Source: Archaeoglobus sulfaticallidus PM70-1
GTDB taxonomy: Archaea > Halobacteriota > Archaeoglobi > Archaeoglobales > Archaeoglobaceae
Direction of reading: 5' to 3'
Length of the DNA stretch: 64,000 bases
NCBI RefSeq assembly: GCF_000385565.1
Contig: NC_021169.1
Location: 124,001 to 188,000, forward strand
Positions 42,385 to 49,880 of the stretch are shown here, piece after piece. The notes beneath the pieces were generated by a model. It searched no databases and was not told the DNA's origin. It saw only the letters and a program-made list of their open reading frames with translations. Made by a program: the position numbers and the translations under genes. Position 1 is the first letter of the stretch; each line of letters opens with the position of its first letter.

Positions 42385-42963
42385 ATGATTAGCTGTCCAG
42401 CCTGTGGCAGGGAAATTAAGATCCTGAGCACTGTGCATGATGTCCCGTACTTCGGAAAGGTGCTGATAACATCGATTTCATGCGAGTGCGGATTCAAGCA
42501 TTCTGACTCGATAATAACAGAGATAAAAGATCCTGTGAGATACATATCAAAGATCAACAAAGACAACCTTTTCACCAAGGTAATACGCTCCACCTCCGGG
42601 ACGATAAGGTTTCCAGAGCTTGGAGTGGACATCGAGCCCGGTCCGGCATCGAATGCCTTCATAACCAATTTTGAAGGTGTTCTGAGCAAGGTTGAAGATA
42701 TCGTCAAACTGGCGAAGTCATGGAATTCTGAGAATCAGGAAAAAGTTGAGATCTGCGATAAAATTTTGGAGAAAATCAGTAACACAATAAACGGCGATGA
42801 AGAGCTAACAATCATCATCGAAGACCCGTATGGAAACAGTGCGATAGTGTCCGACGATGTCTTTGTTGAAAAAATGAGCGAGCATGAGGTTGCAAAACTC
42901 AAAACAGGATTAACAGTTATGGATATCACGGGAAAAACTGAAGAGGAGATCTTCGAGCTATAA
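42385..42963 (+). CDS. ZPR1-type zinc-finger domain protein
   Basis: The 192-residue protein is a single archaeal ZPR1 module, half of the eukaryotic two-module protein. The four-Cys ribbon is ISCPACGREIK ... SISCECGFKHSD. The ZPR1 beta domain follows, with SKINKDNLFTKVIRSTSGTIRFPELGVDIEPG and the helical FEGVLSKVEDIVKLA. An acidic C-terminus (IIEDPYGNSAIVSD...EEEIFEL) closes it. Eukaryotic ZPR1 is a chaperone for translation factor eEF1A; an aEF1A-related role is an analogy only. Confidence 0.87.
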   Translation: MISCPACGREIKILSTVHDVPYFGKVLITSISCECGFKHSDSIITEIKDPVRYISKINKDNLFTKVIRSTSGTIRFPELGVDIEPGPASNAFITNFEGVLSKVEDIVKLAKSWNSENQEKVEICDKILEKISNTINGDEELTIIIEDPYGNSAIVSDDVFVEKMSEHEVAKLKTGLTVMDITGKTEEEIFEL

Positions 42964-42976
42964 AACTTTTTTTTCA
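42962..42976 (+). terminator. T-rich terminator after the ZPR1 gene
   Basis: A run of nine T (aaaactttttttttcag) directly follows the stop codon, typical of archaeal intrinsic termination. Confidence 0.5.
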
Positions 42977-43003
42977 GATTGGGTAACCTAACCATGTCAA
43001 CTG

Positions 43004-43248
43004 CCACCGTCTAAAGACGGTGACTTTTAGTCCCCAGCACGCTTTCACCGTACGCTCTGGCTGTGTTCACTTGCACTCCTTCGGCTTGGTTAGGCTCGTG
43101 TGAGTGACCACAGCCAGGCACCCACACCGAACCGCTCTCACCGCCTCAGGAGTGCCAAATGCGTGCTGGAGACGTGAGGCTGGTTGACCGCAGCCCCTGC
43201 AACAGTTACACCAAAAGATATACAAGTTTTACTCACTCACTTACCTAC
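43004..43248 (+). other. Structured left-end region of tnpB element 2
   Basis: This region is GC-rich relative to its surroundings and has no convincing protein gene. It contains the hairpin caccgtc/gacggtg (43006-43023) and three further perfect complementary pairs: 43034-43042 with 43161-43169 (ccagcacgc/gcgtgctgg), 43057-43065 with 43109-43117 (ctggctgtg/cacagccag), and 43073-43080 with 43148-43155 (gcactcct/aggagtgc). The last two cross each other, so they form either a pseudoknot or alternative structures. It may encode a non-coding RNA or serve as transposon-end DNA structure. Confidence 0.5.
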
Positions 43249-43380
43249 ATGAAGAAGCTAAGATGCCATCACTGTGGGCACGAGTGGAACTACAAGGGTA
43301 AGTCAAAATACTATGCTACCTGTCCTGTGTGTCATTACAAGGTGAGGATTCGTGAAAGCTCGGAAAGTGATTTCAGTTAA
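43249..43380 (+). CDS. Small zinc-ribbon protein coupled to tnpB
   Basis: A 43-residue protein starting MKKLRCHHCGHEWNYKG with a complete CxxC...CxxC ribbon (RCHHCG, TCPVCHYK) and a basic, Ser-rich end. The longer frame from 43159 reads through the structured region and is unlikely. Its last 29 bases overlap the start of tnpB in another frame; the ggtgag ribosome binding site of tnpB is inside this gene, so the two are translationally coupled. It may help TnpB bind DNA or RNA. Zinc binding is inferred from the four Cys; the function is unknown. Confidence 0.72.
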   Translation: MKKLRCHHCGHEWNYKGKSKYYATCPVCHYKVRIRESSESDFS

Positions 43381-44455
43381 GCTGAAACCTGTTGGAGAGC
43401 AAGCGGAGAAAATAGACGGGCTGTTTAGTGAGTACAGGCGATTAGCCATGTTCCTCATTGAGTGTTGTAAAAAGACTGGAATCAGAGATTACTACCGACT
43501 GCACAATTTTGCGTACAACTTTTGTAAGGAAAACTATCGATTACCATCAGAAGTAATACAGCAAGGGATGAAACTCGTTACAAATACTTTTAAGGGAAGT
43601 TATAAAGCAAGACATATTCCTAAAATTGATGTTAATGATTTTCCGATAAGGCTTACTTACGGAGAGAAGCACCTATTCTACTTTGTGTTTGATGGTGGTC
43701 TTAAAGCAAGAATAAGCTTGCCTAACGGTAGAAGCTTCAAAAAAGAAGAAATCCTGATTCACAACGGTGAACTGAACGACAAGCTCTCAGAACTGACCAA
43801 ACACAAAATCTCCGATTCCTTGCTCTTTCCAGATTACAGACTGCTAATCACACTAACGAAAGAGGTTGAAATAGACTACGTGCCTGAGAACGCTATTGGC
43901 GTTGATATAGGAATAATCAACCTAATAACGGCATACTGCAATGGCAAAGTTCTGCAAATCTCAGGAGAACAAATTCTTGAGGCTCACAAGAAAGGTGTTG
44001 AACATCGAAGGCTGAAGCAAAAGCTTGGTTCGAGAAAGTTCACATACAACGAATCCAAGTTCGTTAGGGATTACGTGTACCATGCTGCCAATCAAGTAAT
44101 CGAGTTTGCCAAGCAGTTTGAAAAGCCCGTAATCGTACTGGAAGATTTAAAGTGGCTGAAGAGAAAACTAAAGAGGCTACCACACATCTATACAATAGCT
44201 CCTTACGAGTTAATTCACTCAGCAATTGTTGAGAAGGCTTTGTGGGAAGAGATTGCAGTTCAAACAAGGAAGGCCTATTACTCATCACAGAAGTGTCCTG
44301 TGTGTAAATATGTCAGTTCAAAGAACAGAAAAGGAAGAAGATTCAAGTGTCTTAAGTGTGGGTTCGAAGAAGATGTTGATGTTGTTGCGGGAATGAATTT
44401 ATCGTTTTTCGCAATTCCCCCACCCATTAAAATGGGTGGTACCCTTGCGAGGTGA
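43352..44455 (+). CDS. tnpB: TnpB RNA-guided nuclease homologue (canonical RuvC site)
   Basis: This 367-residue TnpB has all three RuvC acids: Asp185 (IGVDIGIINLITAY), Glu264 (VIVLEDLKWLKRKL) and Asp343 (EEDVDVVAGMNLSFF). It also has the zinc ribbon Cys315, 318, 333 and 336. Its sequence is very different from the other TnpB in the window. The start is GTG inside the zinc-ribbon gene, with ggtgag six bases upstream. The last residues (PPPIKMGGTLAR) are read from the terminal hairpin and then from flanking host DNA; the TGA stop lies within the ribosome binding site gaggtga of the next gene. No tnpA accompanies it. Confidence 0.87.
   Translation: MKARKVISVKLKPVGEQAEKIDGLFSEYRRLAMFLIECCKKTGIRDYYRLHNFAYNFCKENYRLPSEVIQQGMKLVTNTFKGSYKARHIPKIDVNDFPIRLTYGEKHLFYFVFDGGLKARISLPNGRSFKKEEILIHNGELNDKLSELTKHKISDSLLFPDYRLLITLTKEVEIDYVPENAIGVDIGIINLITAYCNGKVLQISGEQILEAHKKGVEHRRLKQKLGSRKFTYNESKFVRDYVYHAANQVIEFAKQFEKPVIVLEDLKWLKRKLKRLPHIYTIAPYELIHSAIVEKALWEEIAVQTRKAYYSSQKCPVCKYVSSKNRKGRRFKCLKCGFEEDVDVVAGMNLSFFAIPPPIKMGGTLAR
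44420..44439 (+). repeat. Right-end hairpin of tnpB element 2
   Basis: A perfect 9-bp stem (ccacccatt/aatgggtgg) with a 2-base loop, matching the form of the hairpin at 7339-7358. In tnpB elements the guide RNA scaffold normally ends at this structure. Confidence 0.7.
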
Positions 44456-44459
44456 TTTT

Positions 44460-45023
44460 ATGGAATTTGAGAAAATCGTCAGACTGATTTTCGAAGTTGG
44501 CGAGCTAAAAAGAGTTCCGAGATCTGGATGGTTGAGATTTGGTATCGGCAATGTTGAAAGCGTGGCAGAGCACTCTATGAGAACAGCCTTCATTGCATTC
44601 ATCGTAGCCTTCATCGAAACCAGTAGCTATGAGGTCGCAACAAAATCCGCATTTTATGCACTGATACACGATATGGCTGAAGCGAGAACCACCGATCTGC
44701 ATAAGCTGGCCAGAAAGTATATGGATGTTGATACCGAGAGGGCTTTCAGAGATCAGCTATCCCTTCTTCCCAGTAATCTTGCAGAAAAAATTCTCGAAGA
44801 AAGGGATGATGTTAAAAAGTATGTGAAGGATGCAGACAAACTTGAACTCCTTTTTCAGGCCATGGAGTACTCAAAAATAAATTCAGAAACTCTGCTATAT
44901 GCAGAGAACCTGAGCTTCGAAACAGATGCAGCAAAAGAGATAGCCAGAGCCATAAAACCAGACAGCTGGTGGATCTATTTTGAAGAGCTAAACCATAATA
45001 AACATAAAAAACATGAAAAATAG
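44460..45023 (+). CDS. HD-domain hydrolase (YfbR/HDDC2-like 5'-deoxynucleotidase)
   Basis: The 187-residue protein matches the HDDC2/YfbR group of HD phosphohydrolases, which cleave deoxynucleoside 5'-monophosphates. Metal motifs are VESVAEHSMRTAF (His), ALIHDMAEARTTDL (HD with the Glu-Ala typical of this group) and KDADKLELLFQAMEY (late Asp). ATG 44460 is chosen over the longer frame from 44436 because gaggtgat sits directly upstream and the extra residues come from the IS end. The next gene starts within its last codons. The element inserted just upstream may have separated it from its native promoter. Confidence 0.85.
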   Translation: MEFEKIVRLIFEVGELKRVPRSGWLRFGIGNVESVAEHSMRTAFIAFIVAFIETSSYEVATKSAFYALIHDMAEARTTDLHKLARKYMDVDTERAFRDQLSLLPSNLAEKILEERDDVKKYVKDADKLELLFQAMEYSKINSETLLYAENLSFETDAAKEIARAIKPDSWWIYFEELNHNKHKKHEK

Positions 45024-45504
45024 GAAGGTCGTGTGCGACAGGATGCTCGGAAAGCTCACCACATGGCTGAGAATATCCGGATACGATACAGTCTATGTCG
45101 GAGACCTGAACATCATGAACAGAAGAAAGGAGGACACCTTTCTGGTTACGAGCTTTAAGGACAGGATTCTGCTAACAAGAGACAGGGAACTCTACGAGAG
45201 GTGCATCTCCTCCAACAGAGAGGTCATCTTCATTAACTCGAATACTATAGCGGAGCAGATAAAAGAGCTCTCAGAGAAGGGCTTCGAGTTCAGAATCGTC
45301 ATGGACAGGTGCAGTGTTTGCAACAATCTGCTGAGGAGGCCAAGTGAAGAAGAGATACTCGATGTCCTCAGAAAAGAGGGTTTACCAGAGGATTTCAAAA
45401 CGAGATATGAATTCTGGTACTGTGAGAACTGCGTTAAGCTCTACTGGATGGGGAGTCACTGGAGAAACATGGTAAAATTTTTGAAAAATATTGAGGAGAG
45501 GTAA
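45013..45504 (+). CDS. Mut7-C RNase-domain protein
   Basis: Mut7-C proteins (PF01927) join a PIN-like RNase fold to a zinc ribbon. This 163-residue protein has the N-terminal signature VVCDRMLGKLTTWLRISGYDTVY, the acidic LLTRDRELYERC segment, and a C-terminal four-Cys ribbon (DRCSVCNNLL ... FWYCENCVKLYWMGSHW). Its ATG lies 11 bases inside the end of the HD gene, so the two are coupled. The likely role is RNA cleavage or tRNA/rRNA handling; target unknown. Confidence 0.85.
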   Translation: MKNRKVVCDRMLGKLTTWLRISGYDTVYVGDLNIMNRRKEDTFLVTSFKDRILLTRDRELYERCISSNREVIFINSNTIAEQIKELSEKGFEFRIVMDRCSVCNNLLRRPSEEEILDVLRKEGLPEDFKTRYEFWYCENCVKLYWMGSHWRNMVKFLKNIEER

Positions 45505-45537
45505 AATTTTAAACAGTTCTGTTGATTTTATGATTCC

Positions 45538-47130
45538 ATGGATGCACACAGCACATATCACAAAGCCTGCAAGGAGATTGCTGAAGAGCTCATCAAAGCC
45601 AGCACAGAACCTGGTATAGAGCTGACAAGATCCGATATAGAGATCATAAAAAAGAGGATAGCAAAGAAGTACAATCTATCCAGAATCCCATCGAATCCGG
45701 ATATCAGAAAATTCATTCCAGATAACGAGAGAATCAAAAAGATGTTGAGGATAAAGCCTGTTAGAACAATCTCAGGTGTTGCCGTTGTCGCTGTCATGTC
45801 ATCTCCTGCTCCATGCCCCCATGGTAGGTGCGTTCCCTGTCCTGGAGGTATCAAAACCCCGCAGAGCTATACCGGCAGGGAACCTGCAGCTATGAGGGCC
45901 ATCCAGCACGGTTATGATCCTTTCAGGCAGGTTACTGCAAGACTGGGCGAGCTGAAGGAGATAGGCCATGCGGTGGATAAGGTTGAGATTATCGTTATGG
46001 GCGGAACATTTCCGGCGAGAGATAAGGAATACAGGGATCACTTTATACTGAACATTTACAACGCCCTTAACAGTTTTGATAGCGATCCAAGTATCAGCTC
46101 AACTATTGAGGAAGCAAAGGAGATAAACGAGAAGGCTAAAGCGAGATGTATCGGAATGACCTTCGAAACCCGTCCGGATTATTGTGGTCTCGGAGAGATA
46201 AAGGAGATGCTGAGCTACGGTGGCACAAAGGTGGAGCTTGGCGTTCAGAGCATTTACGATGATGTTCTTGAAATCATAAAGAGGGGGCATGGCGTTGATG
46301 CAACAGTTAAAGCCACAAAGCTTCTCAAGAATTCGGCTTTTAAAGTCGGATACCACATCATGCCCGGATTGCCTTCAAGCGACTTTGAAAGAGATTTGAG
46401 AATGTTTAGGAAGATTTTCGAAGACGAGAGGTTCAAGCCGGATTACCTCAAGATATACCCAACTCTAGTTGTAGATGGCACTGAGCTATACGAGATGTAC
46501 AGATCTGGGGAGTACAGACCATACACAACTGAAGAGGTTGCCGAGCTTATAGCAAGGGCGAAGAGGTTCTTCCCGAAATGGGTCAGGGTGCAGAGGATAC
46601 AGAGAGATATCCCTGTCAAGCTTGCAATAGGACTTGACAAAGGAAATCTGAGGCAGATAGTGCATCAGAAGCTGAAGGAGAGAGGCTGGAGGTGCAACTG
46701 CATAAGATGCAGGGAGATCGGACACAATGTTGGAGAGAGTAGAGTAGAAGAGATCCTGTCATCCTGTGAGCTGAAAATAGAGAGATACAGGGCATCAGAT
46801 GGAGTGGAGTACTTCATATCTTACGAGACTGAAGACTTTCTGGCCGGGTTTATAAGACTGAGGTTCTGTGAGGCGGCACTGGAAGAGATAGAAAACCATG
46901 CGCTCATAAGAGAGCTCCATGTTTACGGCATATCCCTTCCACTTGGCTTGAAGGATTCCTCCTCTCCACAGCATCGCGGAATTGGATCAAAGCTCTTATC
47001 TGCCGCAGAGGAGATTGCAATCCAGGAATTTGATAGAATAGCTGTGATAAGCGGTGTTGGAGCAAGAGAATACTACAGAAAACATGGATACAAAAAATTG
47101 AGGAATTATATGGCAAAAAGGTTGAAGTAA
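45538..47130 (+). CDS. elp3: Elp3: tRNA uridine-34 carboxymethylation enzyme (radical SAM/acetyltransferase)
   Basis: Archaeal Elp3 alone makes 5-carboxymethyluridine at the wobble position of tRNA using SAM radicals and acetyl-CoA. The 530-residue protein has a tRNA-binding N-terminus and the [4Fe-4S] motif CPHGRCVPC with CPGG following (about residues 99-110). The radical SAM barrel follows (KVEIIVMGGTFPARD, GMTFETRPDYCG, VELGVQSIYDDVL), then a zinc-binding segment (CNCIRCREIGH) and a C-terminal GNAT domain (SSPQHRGIGSKLLSAAEEIA ... YYRKHGYKK). All parts are intact. The ATG follows an AT-rich TATA-like box (aaattttaaac). Confidence 0.95.
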   Translation: MDAHSTYHKACKEIAEELIKASTEPGIELTRSDIEIIKKRIAKKYNLSRIPSNPDIRKFIPDNERIKKMLRIKPVRTISGVAVVAVMSSPAPCPHGRCVPCPGGIKTPQSYTGREPAAMRAIQHGYDPFRQVTARLGELKEIGHAVDKVEIIVMGGTFPARDKEYRDHFILNIYNALNSFDSDPSISSTIEEAKEINEKAKARCIGMTFETRPDYCGLGEIKEMLSYGGTKVELGVQSIYDDVLEIIKRGHGVDATVKATKLLKNSAFKVGYHIMPGLPSSDFERDLRMFRKIFEDERFKPDYLKIYPTLVVDGTELYEMYRSGEYRPYTTEEVAELIARAKRFFPKWVRVQRIQRDIPVKLAIGLDKGNLRQIVHQKLKERGWRCNCIRCREIGHNVGESRVEEILSSCELKIERYRASDGVEYFISYETEDFLAGFIRLRFCEAALEEIENHALIRELHVYGISLPLGLKDSSSPQHRGIGSKLLSAAEEIAIQEFDRIAVISGVGAREYYRKHGYKKLRNYMAKRLK

Positions 47131-47142
47131 TAGTCGAGATAA

Positions 47143-48030
47143 TCAGTATCCCAACTCTTTCAATCTCTCTTTCAGAATGCTTGCAGACCTCTTAAAGCCC
47201 TCCAGCTCTTCTTCGCTGAAGTCGTACTCAACAACCTTCTCAACTCCGTTCTTGCCGAGAATTGCTGGAACGCCGAGAGCAACATCCTTTATTCCGTACT
47301 CTCCATCGAGTATAACGCTTGTTGGGATCTCCTCCTTTGTATCTTCAACCACAGCCCTAACCATTCTGAATATGCTCACCGCAGGGCCAAAAATCGTTGC
47401 GCCCTTCCTCTTTATAACCTCTGCAGCCACAAACCTCGTCTCTTCCTCAACCTTGGCCCAGTCAACCTCGTTGTCGAAGTCTGCAAGGCTCTTCGCCAAG
47501 AACATGCTGTCTCCATGCTCTCCAAGCATGTATGCCTTCCTTATGTTTCTCGCACCATGGGCGTAGAGCCTTTCTTTTAGCCTGGAGGAATCGAGCATGT
47601 TGCCCATTCCGAATACCTCATTTCTCGGTTTTCCGGTTTCCTTCCACATTATGTAGTTCATCACATCCATTGGATTTGTGACAACAAGGATCTTGCTCTC
47701 CGGAGCGTACTCCATTATCTTCCCTGCGATGTCCTTGATTATGCCAGCATTCTTTGTTGCCAGATCGAGCCTGGTCATTCCCGGTTTCCTCGCAAGTCCG
47801 GCACTCACCACAATGATGTCGCTCCTCTTGAGCAGCGAGTAATCTGAACCACCCTTTATATTAGGATACTTATCCAGTCCAGCTGCTGCATGAGCCAAAT
47901 CCATCGCCTCTCCAACTGCCAGATCTTCCATTATATCAACAATAGCTATTTCATCCACATCCATGTGCTGTAAGCAGGTAAAAGCTGAAGTGGCACCGAT
48001 TCTTCCCGCTCCAACAAAACCAATCTTCAT
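47143..48030 (-). CDS. mdh: Malate dehydrogenase (LDH-like type)
   Basis: MDH interconverts malate and oxaloacetate with NAD(P). The 295 residues have the Rossmann start MKIGFVGAGRIGATSAF, substrate-specificity region SAGLARKPGMTRLDLATKN with the two Arg of malate enzymes, NPMDVMNYIMW, and catalytic His in LGEHGDSMF. The sequence reads very close to the Archaeoglobus fulgidus enzyme. ATG 48030 is the start: the family begins MKxGFVGAGR and gagggga lies upstream; the longer frame from 48057 adds nine non-conserved residues. It converges on elp3 with a 12-base gap. Confidence 0.93.
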   Translation of the reverse strand: MKIGFVGAGRIGATSAFTCLQHMDVDEIAIVDIMEDLAVGEAMDLAHAAAGLDKYPNIKGGSDYSLLKRSDIIVVSAGLARKPGMTRLDLATKNAGIIKDIAGKIMEYAPESKILVVTNPMDVMNYIMWKETGKPRNEVFGMGNMLDSSRLKERLYAHGARNIRKAYMLGEHGDSMFLAKSLADFDNEVDWAKVEEETRFVAAEVIKRKGATIFGPAVSIFRMVRAVVEDTKEEIPTSVILDGEYGIKDVALGVPAILGKNGVEKVVEYDFSEEELEGFKRSASILKERLKELGY

Positions 48031-48139
48031 ATCAATCCCCTCACTCAATTTATTCAATTAGTAATTAAGTTTTATGGAATTTGCTCAGTTCGTTTAATCC
48101 TGCCAGCAGCATTTTTAAAATCCCTGTGAAATATCCATT

Positions 48140-48925
48140 ATGGGTTTTCTTGGACTTGATGTCGGAGGAACAAACACAGATGTCGTGCTTTTAGATGACT
48201 CTACTTTCCACCACATCAAAACCGTAAAGACAAGAGATATAATCGATGGAATAAGTGATCTTATTAGTGACTTTATTCTTGACATTATTCCTGAAAAAGA
48301 TGTAAAGGCTGTGGGTATAGGCATTGCAGCATGGATTAGAGATGGAAAGATATTCAGAGCACCCAATCTACCAGTAATTCCGAATATAAATATTAATCTG
48401 AACCATATCATAGAGAACGATGCCAACTGCTTCGCCTTCTTTGCATCAAAGGAGTTTGGATTTAAAGACATGATCGGAATAACCATCGGCACCGGAATAG
48501 GCTCTGGTATAATTCTGGAAGGAAAGCTGTACAGGGGAAAGGGTCTGGCAGGAGAGATCGGGCATGCCGTTGTGAGTGATGATAAAACATGTGTTTGTGG
48601 GGAAGTAGGCCACTTAGAAGCCCATTTTGGTGGGTGGGCTATAGAAAGAGATTTCTCAAAACCCGCTGAGAAGCTGGATATCGATATCCATAGCTTAAGT
48701 GGCTTTGATAGGTTCTGCAGGGCTGTTGCCTTTGCGGTTATGATGATGGATTTCGAGGGAGTGGTTGTTGGAGGAAGGATCGGCATGAGTCTGAGCGAGA
48801 AGGTTTTAAAGAAGAGAATATCAGAATATCTGATGCCTGAGTTTGATCCAGAGATTAAGATTTTGAAGGATGAACTGGCTGTTGCGAAAGGCTCTGCACT
48901 TCTCGCAAAAGAGTATTTCGGGTGA
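48140..48925 (+). CDS. ROK-family sugar kinase/ASKHA protein
   Basis: The 261-residue protein has the ROK ATPase layout: phosphate-1 motif FLGLDVGGTNTDVVLLDD, NDANCFAFFAS (active-site Asp), phosphate-2 IGITIGTGIGSGIILEGKLYRG, and GEIGHAVV. The ROK zinc motif CxCGxxGCxE reads TCVCGEVGHLE here, so the third Cys is His. It is shorter than typical glucokinases (about 300). The next gene is ribose-1,5-bisphosphate isomerase, 4 bases downstream, which suggests a pentose-phosphate or nucleoside-related substrate rather than glucose (inference). Confidence 0.82.
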   Translation: MGFLGLDVGGTNTDVVLLDDSTFHHIKTVKTRDIIDGISDLISDFILDIIPEKDVKAVGIGIAAWIRDGKIFRAPNLPVIPNININLNHIIENDANCFAFFASKEFGFKDMIGITIGTGIGSGIILEGKLYRGKGLAGEIGHAVVSDDKTCVCGEVGHLEAHFGGWAIERDFSKPAEKLDIDIHSLSGFDRFCRAVAFAVMMMDFEGVVVGGRIGMSLSEKVLKKRISEYLMPEFDPEIKILKDELAVAKGSALLAKEYFG

Positions 48926-48929
48926 TTGT

Positions 48930-49871
48930 ATGAGCATAGATTACGTCGTCAAATCCGCAGAGAAAATAAAGAATATGGAGGTTAGAGGGGCTGGGAGAAT
49001 AGCCAAATTCTGTGCAAAGGTTCTGATGGAGTATGCGATGGAGATAAAGAAAAATTTCGATGAAGAGATGAAGAAGGCTGCTGAGATACTTCTCAACACG
49101 AGGCCAACGGCTGTTAGCCTGTACAACTCGATATACTATGTGATGGACTACAGTGGGGAGAGCGATGAGGAAAAGAGAGAGAGTCTAGTAAAAAGGGCTA
49201 AAGAGTTCATAGAATGGGTAGATACCGCACAGAAAGAGATTGGCAGGATTGGATCCAGAAGGATAAAAAGTGGTTCCACCATTCTGACTCACTGCAACTC
49301 AGCTTCAGCCCTTTCAGTAATCAAAGAAGCTTACAGAAAGGGAAAGGATATCGAGGTTTTTGCCACAGAATCAAGACCAAGGTATCAGGGACATCTAACT
49401 GCAAAGGAGCTTTCAGCTGAAGGAATCCCGGTTACGCTAATCGTTGATTCCGCAGTGAGATACTTTATCAGAGAAATAGACTATGTTATTGTTGGTGCGG
49501 ATGCCATAACCGTTAACGGATCTTTAGTCAACAAGATCGGCACATCCCAGATTGCTCTGATAGCTAAGGAGGCGAGAGTTCCTTTCATGGTTGCAGCAGA
49601 GACCTACAAGTTCAGTCCCAAGACTCTGCTTGGTGAGAGCATAGTTATTGAGGAAAGGGATCCAGCAGAGGTTGCTCCTGAGGAGTTGCGTTCCCTCGTT
49701 AAGATAAGAAATCCAGCATTTGATATAACTCCAAGGCACTACATAGATCTGATAATCACGGAGATTGGAGCTATTCCTCCCGAAATGGCATATCTGGTGA
49801 TAAAGGAGAGGCTTGGATACAGACTTCTTGGAGAGGATGAGCTTAAGCTATCAGTCCACCACTACGATTAG
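48930..49871 (+). CDS. Ribose-1,5-bisphosphate isomerase
   Basis: This enzyme turns ribose 1,5-bisphosphate into ribulose 1,5-bisphosphate, feeding form III RubisCO in the archaeal AMP pathway. The 313-residue product belongs to the eIF2B-like isomerase family and shows the isomerase segments ILTHCNSASALSVIKEAY, FATESRPRYQGHLTAKELS, VIVGADAITVNGSLVNKIGTSQIA and VAAETYKFSPKT. The latter includes the catalytic Asp and Cys positions of this group. ATG 48930 is the start (ggtgatt upstream). MtnA-like methylthioribose isomerase and aIF2B are alternatives, but the motifs fit R15P isomerase best. AMP phosphorylase and RubisCO are not in the window. Confidence 0.88.
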   Translation: MSIDYVVKSAEKIKNMEVRGAGRIAKFCAKVLMEYAMEIKKNFDEEMKKAAEILLNTRPTAVSLYNSIYYVMDYSGESDEEKRESLVKRAKEFIEWVDTAQKEIGRIGSRRIKSGSTILTHCNSASALSVIKEAYRKGKDIEVFATESRPRYQGHLTAKELSAEGIPVTLIVDSAVRYFIREIDYVIVGADAITVNGSLVNKIGTSQIALIAKEARVPFMVAAETYKFSPKTLLGESIVIEERDPAEVAPEELRSLVKIRNPAFDITPRHYIDLIITEIGAIPPEMAYLVIKERLGYRLLGEDELKLSVHHYD

Positions 49872-49880
49872 GTGTAAGGA

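Larger units (their letters stand above)
42985..44445 (+). mobile_element. Second tnpB element (IS1341-type) with zinc-ribbon ORF
   Basis: The element carries no tnpA. From left to right it has a stem (caccgtc-taaa-gacggtg, 43006-43023), a GC-rich non-coding region with long-range complementary segments, a 43-residue zinc-ribbon gene, tnpB, and a terminal hairpin at 44420-44439. It lies between the ZPR1 gene and an HD gene. The borders are approximate and no target duplication is expected for this group. Confidence 0.65.

Noticed and set aside
43004-43200. CRISPR-like or tandem repeat array
   Set aside because: The complementary segments are inverted pairs, not evenly spaced direct repeats; no CRISPR array or cas gene occurs in the window.
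43159-43248. Extended start of the zinc-ribbon protein
   Set aside because: The extra codons fall in the structured non-coding region; the zinc-ribbon fold starts at ATG 43249.
48115-48786. 223-codon minus-strand frame opposite the ROK kinase
   Set aside because: Antisense shadow with repetitive Ser/Ile-Pro composition and no motif.
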